Origin: Citrus sinensis
Taxonomy: Eukaryota; Streptophyta; Magnoliopsida; Sapindales; Rutaceae
Length of the DNA stretch: 64,000 nt
Reading direction: 5' to 3'
Assembly (NCBI RefSeq): GCF_022201045.2
Contig: NC_068557.1
Location: 28,187,501 to 28,251,500 of the forward strand
Part shown: one piece after another, positions 59,601 through 64,000 of the stretch
Position numbering within the stretch: position 1 is the first letter of the stretch
Layout of the letters: the number at the start of each line of letters is the position of its first letter
Notes under the pieces: generated by a model
Told to the model about the DNA's origin: nothing
Database searches by the model: none
Seen by the model: the letters and a program-made list of their open reading frames with translations, nothing else
Program-made: the position numbers and the translations under genes

Positions 59601-61773
59601 AGGAAACATAAACATGGGCATCCCACACCACACCCTGTATTGGATCTTGTTCCTACCACTCAAAGAAATCCGGAAATAAAAAAAAAAAACCGAAGGAAAC
59701 AAATTCACTGGAAATACACTACTAAGCAAGTTTACAACTTCGAATCATTACTTTTATTTCCAATCCAACATGAAAAAAAAAGAAAGATAAAAAAATGGAA
59801 TCTTTGGCAATGGATGGGTCGGCCATGAAGTAGACATGCTTAAAAGTTCCACAAGAGCCTTCCAACTTAAGCTACACTTCTGAAAAATTAAAAGTACTCG
59901 ATGCAAATTGTTAAAGCAAAATTCAAAACCCCACCATCTTGTTATGCCATTTCTTTGCTCCTCCGCTTTCCACCTCTCCCACTTTTTTATCTTTCAGGAT
60001 TGTTTGGATTCTTTTCCTTTTCTTGGTGAGATGCTTTCAAAGTTTCAAATAGGCAGCGGTGACCAACAAAGCAAGCACATGCTAAACTATTCCAATCTCT
60101 TGAAAAGCAAGTCCAATCCCATCGTGGCATCTGTTGTCTGCCAAAATGACAATGCTGAATTTGTATTGAGAAAATATCAAGTATATCTGTCAACAAAGAT
60201 TTCTGGTCACATGAATTCGGTGGTTTCAAATCAATGTGTAAAGCATATTCACTTTCTGTTTCCAACAGGAATCCCCATTCTTTTTGCTTGTCAAATCAAA
60301 ACCTCCCTTCAAGCCCTAACCTCCCCTCTCACATTTTTTGACCTTTTAAAATCAAGGCAAATGTATATCTGTAGCAGCCCTGAAAACCTCTTGCATGCCA
60401 AACTTTATTTTACTCTAAAAATAATTAAAGCACATGTGATGCTTGACCACCCGATGAATAATGCTTCTTCTTGAAGCATGTCCAGGTTGGAAAGAGAGAA
60501 CTCAAACCACACCAAGATCAACCCTAAAAAGTATTTGGGTAGGATGTGCCATGGTGCTCATACACTCTTATACTGCTTTTGAATATTCTAAGCAGCTGAA
60601 TCTATCATGAAGTGTTCAAACCTTTATCCTCCACTTGTATTGCATTTAAATAAACTGTAATTACAGCCAAAAGCTGTTAACAGCATTGATAAATATTCAA
60701 TAAACTATTATTTTCCATGACAAAAGGCTGCAACATTACCTCAAATAATACTAAGAGAACTGAGGTAAAAGGTAAATTAGCACTGCATTTGAATTGATCT
60801 TGAACATGACCATATGAATCTACAGAAACTGTTAATTACACGGTTATACCATCTAATTACAACCTACAATCATGTACATTGTAGTATGTATTGCACAACC
60901 GAATAAACTACTTGCTGCAAGAATGCACTCAAAGAAACCTAACTACTTTGAGACTAAAAACAAGTGTATATATAGCCATCTAATATAAGATTGTGACCAC
61001 TTTTGGATCACTCCAAAATGGTTTTTCCATTTGCCCATGTGCAGTCGACACTTCATAATTAATTTGTACCAATAAGGAAGAACGAGCATAATTAAATCAA
61101 CCAAAAAGAAATGCAAATATGGAATACCCTAGCCTGAAATTGGTCAAGATTTCTACTGATCATTTCATCGGACATTTAACATGCATTCAATAAAAGAGTA
61201 GAAAAGTAAGAAAGTAAGGTTGGTTACAAACCAGGGAAGCAGATGACTAGTTGAGCATGGACTACACAGCGGCAGTGAGAGAGTAGGGCAGTCATTGAGC
61301 TTGGTGACAGTTGAATTAGTTTCCTTTGAAAGATAAGAAATTATTCAGCTGGGGGCCCACAGCATTCAGAATTTACCACAGTGTAAACACACGAAGATGC
61401 GTTGTTTCTAAATTTTTTATAAAAATGACACAACATCCAGTCATATAACAAATGGCCGACAAGACATTTAATAGTTTAGAAGAACAACTGCAATAAAATT
61501 ATACTTTGGAGATGACAGGTTGTCCACCTTTAAACGACATTACATCCAATATCTGAATTTACAGCCGACATGAAGTCCACTACATGCGTCAACGCATACT
61601 CTACATGACTTGTCTTTTATATTATTCTTTATAAACAACATGACATCTGTATGTTTTACCAGACATTCAGGAATTCAAAAGCAAAAGAAGAAAGCAGGGA
61701 CTTAAAGTTGTTATAGTAGTTGAGCATAGCATCAGATAACAAAGAACGGATAAATGGAATCATATCCCTCCAA
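59601..61773. other. Downstream region of the PPR gene
   Basis: No certain gene. The part next to 61774 must hold the PPR 3' UTR. A plus-strand open frame of 188 codons at 59908-60474 and an opposed 92-codon frame at 59987-60265 lie in a less AT-rich patch. Neither resembles a known family, and the patch could be a spliced 3' UTR exon of the PPR transcript. Confidence 0.4.
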
Positions 61774-64000
61774 TTACGAGTTTAGAAAAACCCTTTGTCT
61801 CTGCAAATGCTCTTCAGACTTAGGTTGAATATGTCCGCGCTCAACAAATCGTAGCATAAGGGTATCTGCCTCTTCTGACTTTCCTTCAAGGATCAATCTC
61901 TCGCTCACTTTCTTACACAACTTTAAATCAGGAATCAGATTACGATTAAACATACGACAAGCAACTTTATAAGCCAGCAAAGGAATCCCTTTGTTCAAAT
62001 AACTTTCCACAAGTACATGGCATGTACTAGCATCTGCTTTTGAAGCTGTTCTCAAAACCTTCCCCAAGATTTTACCAGCCTCCTCTAGGTATCCAAAACT
62101 ACACAGATTCTCAATAACTTGATTATACGCTGTTCTGCACTTCTGTTTTGAAAGCATCTTCTCTAACAATTTTAACAAATCTTCTACTCTACCTACCTGA
62201 CAATATCGATGGATGACCGTTCTGTATGTAACGACTGTAGGTACCAAACCCTTACTAAGCATCTTCATCATAAGTTCTGTTGCCTCTTCTACTCTACCAT
62301 TTTTACTCAAGGCATCAATTATTGTCGTATAAGTGACTGTGTCAGGGTCTTTTTTGCACAAATACATGTCATCTAGCAATGAGAGAGCTTCTTCCAAGTC
62401 ACCTTTCTGACAAAATCCACGAATAAGAGATGTAAAGTTGACTACATTAACAGCACAACCTTTATTCAGGCACTCCTGCATGAACTTCTTTGCCCCATCC
62501 ATTTTTCCTTCTCGACAGAGTGACTGAATTAATAAGTTAATTTCAACTGGTGTTGGAAAAAAGCCTTTCTTAACCATCTCCCTCACCACATCGCAAGCCT
62601 CAGACAATTTTCCTTCCCTACGCAGCCCATGCATCACAACACTATAAGTAATGGCATTTGGAGTCCACCACTCTTCCTCACTTGTATTTATCATCTCTCG
62701 TGCCTCTAAAGATTTTCCATTGTGACAAAGCCCATTCAAGAATGCTGTATATGATACAGTGTTTGGCTTGCAGCCATGATGGTACATTTGCTGAAGCATC
62801 TTTTTAGCTTGATCCAATTCCCCCACTCGACAAAATCCATTAACAACAGCAGTGTAAGTAACTACATCTGGAATACAACCCATTTGGGACATTTGATTCA
62901 CCAGTTCTTTTGCCTCCTCAATCCTTCCCTCCTTACAGAAAGAGTGAACTACTGCACTGTACCCAACCTTATCAACCCGAAATCCCCCCTTTTCAGCTTC
63001 CTTAAGAAATTCAAGAGCCTCGTCTCCATGCCCATGCTTGGAAAGCATGTGGATAAGAGTATTGTAAGTTACCTGATCATGGAATAAGTTACTATCATTC
63101 ACCATCTTCTCCATTAAGTCCCTCACTTCTTTAATCCTTTTCTCCTTACAAAGGTAACCCATCACGGTGTAATAACTAACTTTATCCGGAGAGCATCCTT
63201 TAAGCGGCATTTCATCAATCAGCTTAATAGCATCTTTAATTCGATGCAAATCACAGTAACCCTTAATCAAACAGTTATAAGTAAGAACATTAGGTGTAAT
63301 TCCAGCAAGTTGCATTCGTTCCAAGAACCTCAACGCCTTGGCCAACTTATTCCCAACCACCAAAACATGAATTGCAGTATTGCATATCAACAAATTTGGC
63401 GCAACTGCTGCCTTTTGCATCATACTCAAAACGTACATCGCATTTCTCAACTTGCCTGCTCGACTGTAAGCCACCATTAGATAACTGAAAGCTTCAGGTC
63501 GACACTCAATTCCCCTTCGTGCCATGAGCCTAAGAACACGCTTAGCACCCTGACACAATTTAGTCTTACTGAGGATCTCAAGCATCATATAATACACAAT
63601 AGGATCATGCCGATACCGCCATTGCCTGTCAGCCCAGTAGAAGAACTGCAAAGCCACACGCTCATCAGCCTGAGAACGCAAAACAGCACAAATTTGCCTA
63701 GGCTTGAGACTTCTTAGCAAGTTCCTCAATTCCCCTTCAAGCTTTGGGCTCCAAGCTGACCTAAGTTCAATCAACCTGCAAACTTCTCTGACTAAAGGGT
63801 GTCTAAATTCATCTTCTTCAAGTACAACTCTCCTAATCTCTTCTCTATTTACACGATATTTGTCGAAAGAATCCAAAACCATGAAATGATCATCAGAATC
63901 ACTGCCATCCTCTCCCTCTTCTACTTCCTCGGCAAATATATCAAAATCACATTTTTCACTCTTATCGAACTCTGCATTATCACTACCAAACAAACTCAAA
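61774..64000 (-). CDS. P-class pentatricopeptide repeat (PPR) protein, 5'-truncated by the window
   Basis: An intronless frame of at least 741 codons ends at the stop 61774-61776 and runs off the window edge. The first visible in-frame codon is TTG, so the true ATG lies beyond 64000. After an acidic N-terminal stretch (EEVEEGEDGSDSDDHF) come about 17 tandem 35-residue PPR motifs from visible residue 132 to near the end. Each has the helix pattern P-x-x-x-T-Y-N-x-L-I (for example PNVLTYNCLIKGYCDLHRIK, PDVVTYTAVVNGFCRVGELD). There is no E, DYW or SMR domain, so it is P-class. Such proteins bind organelle RNA in mitochondria or chloroplasts for processing, stability or translation. The targeting peptide is outside the window, so the organelle is unknown. 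It appears intact. Confidence 0.95.
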   Translation of the reverse strand, partial: LSLFGSDNAEFDKSEKCDFDIFAEEVEEGEDGSDSDDHFMVLDSFDKYRVNREEIRRVVLEEDEFRHPLVREVCRLIELRSAWSPKLEGELRNLLRSLKPRQICAVLRSQADERVALQFFYWADRQWRYRHDPIVYYMMLEILSKTKLCQGAKRVLRLMARRGIECRPEAFSYLMVAYSRAGKLRNAMYVLSMMQKAAVAPNLLICNTAIHVLVVGNKLAKALRFLERMQLAGITPNVLTYNCLIKGYCDLHRIKDAIKLIDEMPLKGCSPDKVSYYTVMGYLCKEKRIKEVRDLMEKMVNDSNLFHDQVTYNTLIHMLSKHGHGDEALEFLKEAEKGGFRVDKVGYSAVVHSFCKEGRIEEAKELVNQMSQMGCIPDVVTYTAVVNGFCRVGELDQAKKMLQQMYHHGCKPNTVSYTAFLNGLCHNGKSLEAREMINTSEEEWWTPNAITYSVVMHGLRREGKLSEACDVVREMVKKGFFPTPVEINLLIQSLCREGKMDGAKKFMQECLNKGCAVNVVNFTSLIRGFCQKGDLEEALSLLDDMYLCKKDPDTVTYTTIIDALSKNGRVEEATELMMKMLSKGLVPTVVTYRTVIHRYCQVGRVEDLLKLLEKMLSKQKCRTAYNQVIENLCSFGYLEEAGKILGKVLRTASKADASTCHVLVESYLNKGIPLLAYKVACRMFNRNLIPDLKLCKKVSERLILEGKSEEADTLMLRFVERGHIQPKSEEHLQRQRVFLNS

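Noticed and set aside
59459-59828. Short frames with hydrophobic residues at the end of the pararetrovirus fossil
   Set aside because: Low-complexity A/T-rich codons on both strands without any family pattern.

Overview
The window is nuclear DNA of a flowering plant. Genes have many short introns with GT/AG borders, the intergenic DNA is very AT-rich, and the gene set is plant-specific (photosystem I PsaK, the PINOID kinase, a plasmodesmal X8 protein, a P-class PPR protein, a defensin-like peptide). The protein sequences look like a eudicot, probably a woody rosid such as Citrus; the genus is a guess. Exon borders were read by hand from splice signals and checked by reading-frame continuity.

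Layout. 0.8-2.4 kb: CDC123, the eIF2 assembly factor (+). 3.5-12.8 kb: a complete 19-exon DDB1 (-) giving exactly 1088 aa, convergent with CDC123, with three sets of local tandem duplications in its introns; one of them duplicates a 5' splice site. 13.0-16.1 kb: transposon cluster, comprising a SINE with perfect target-site duplications, a hAT-like element with a Mutator-like element nested in it, and a fold-back MITE. 16.7-17.3 kb: PsaK (-). 18.3-23.5 kb: a matrix-metalloproteinase cluster with one intact gene, one broken copy and several relics of the 5' region. 23.5-23.9 kb: a two-exon defensin-like cysteine-rich peptide gene (-) at the edge of that cluster. 25.6-26.3 kb: a mosaic of organelle DNA holding an intact-looking plastid trnR-ACG and a piece of plastid 16S rRNA. 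28.1-30.5 kb: an X8-domain, GPI-anchored callose-binding-like gene (-). 30.5-39.3 kb: long AT-rich intergenic stretch with a Tourist-like MITE and a SINE. 39.3-41.6 kb: PINOID (+). 41.6-46.8 kb: repeats, including a second SINE and a second MITE copy. 46.8-49.1 kb: F-box/LRR protein (-). 51.5-53.9 kb: auxilin-like J-domain protein (-). 57.4-59.6 kb: fossil of an endogenous pararetrovirus. 61.8 kb to the window edge: a PPR gene (-) whose start lies beyond the window.

The genes are independent single loci; nothing here is an operon or a gene cluster for a shared pathway. DDB1 and the F-box protein both belong to ubiquitin-ligase biology (CUL4 and SCF respectively), but their presence on one segment has no visible functional meaning. 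I found no convincing undescribed system. The most useful leads are the duplicated DDB1 splice donor, the metalloproteinase cluster with its repeatedly copied 5' regions, the small defensin-like gene, the nested transposons, and the organelle-DNA mosaic.
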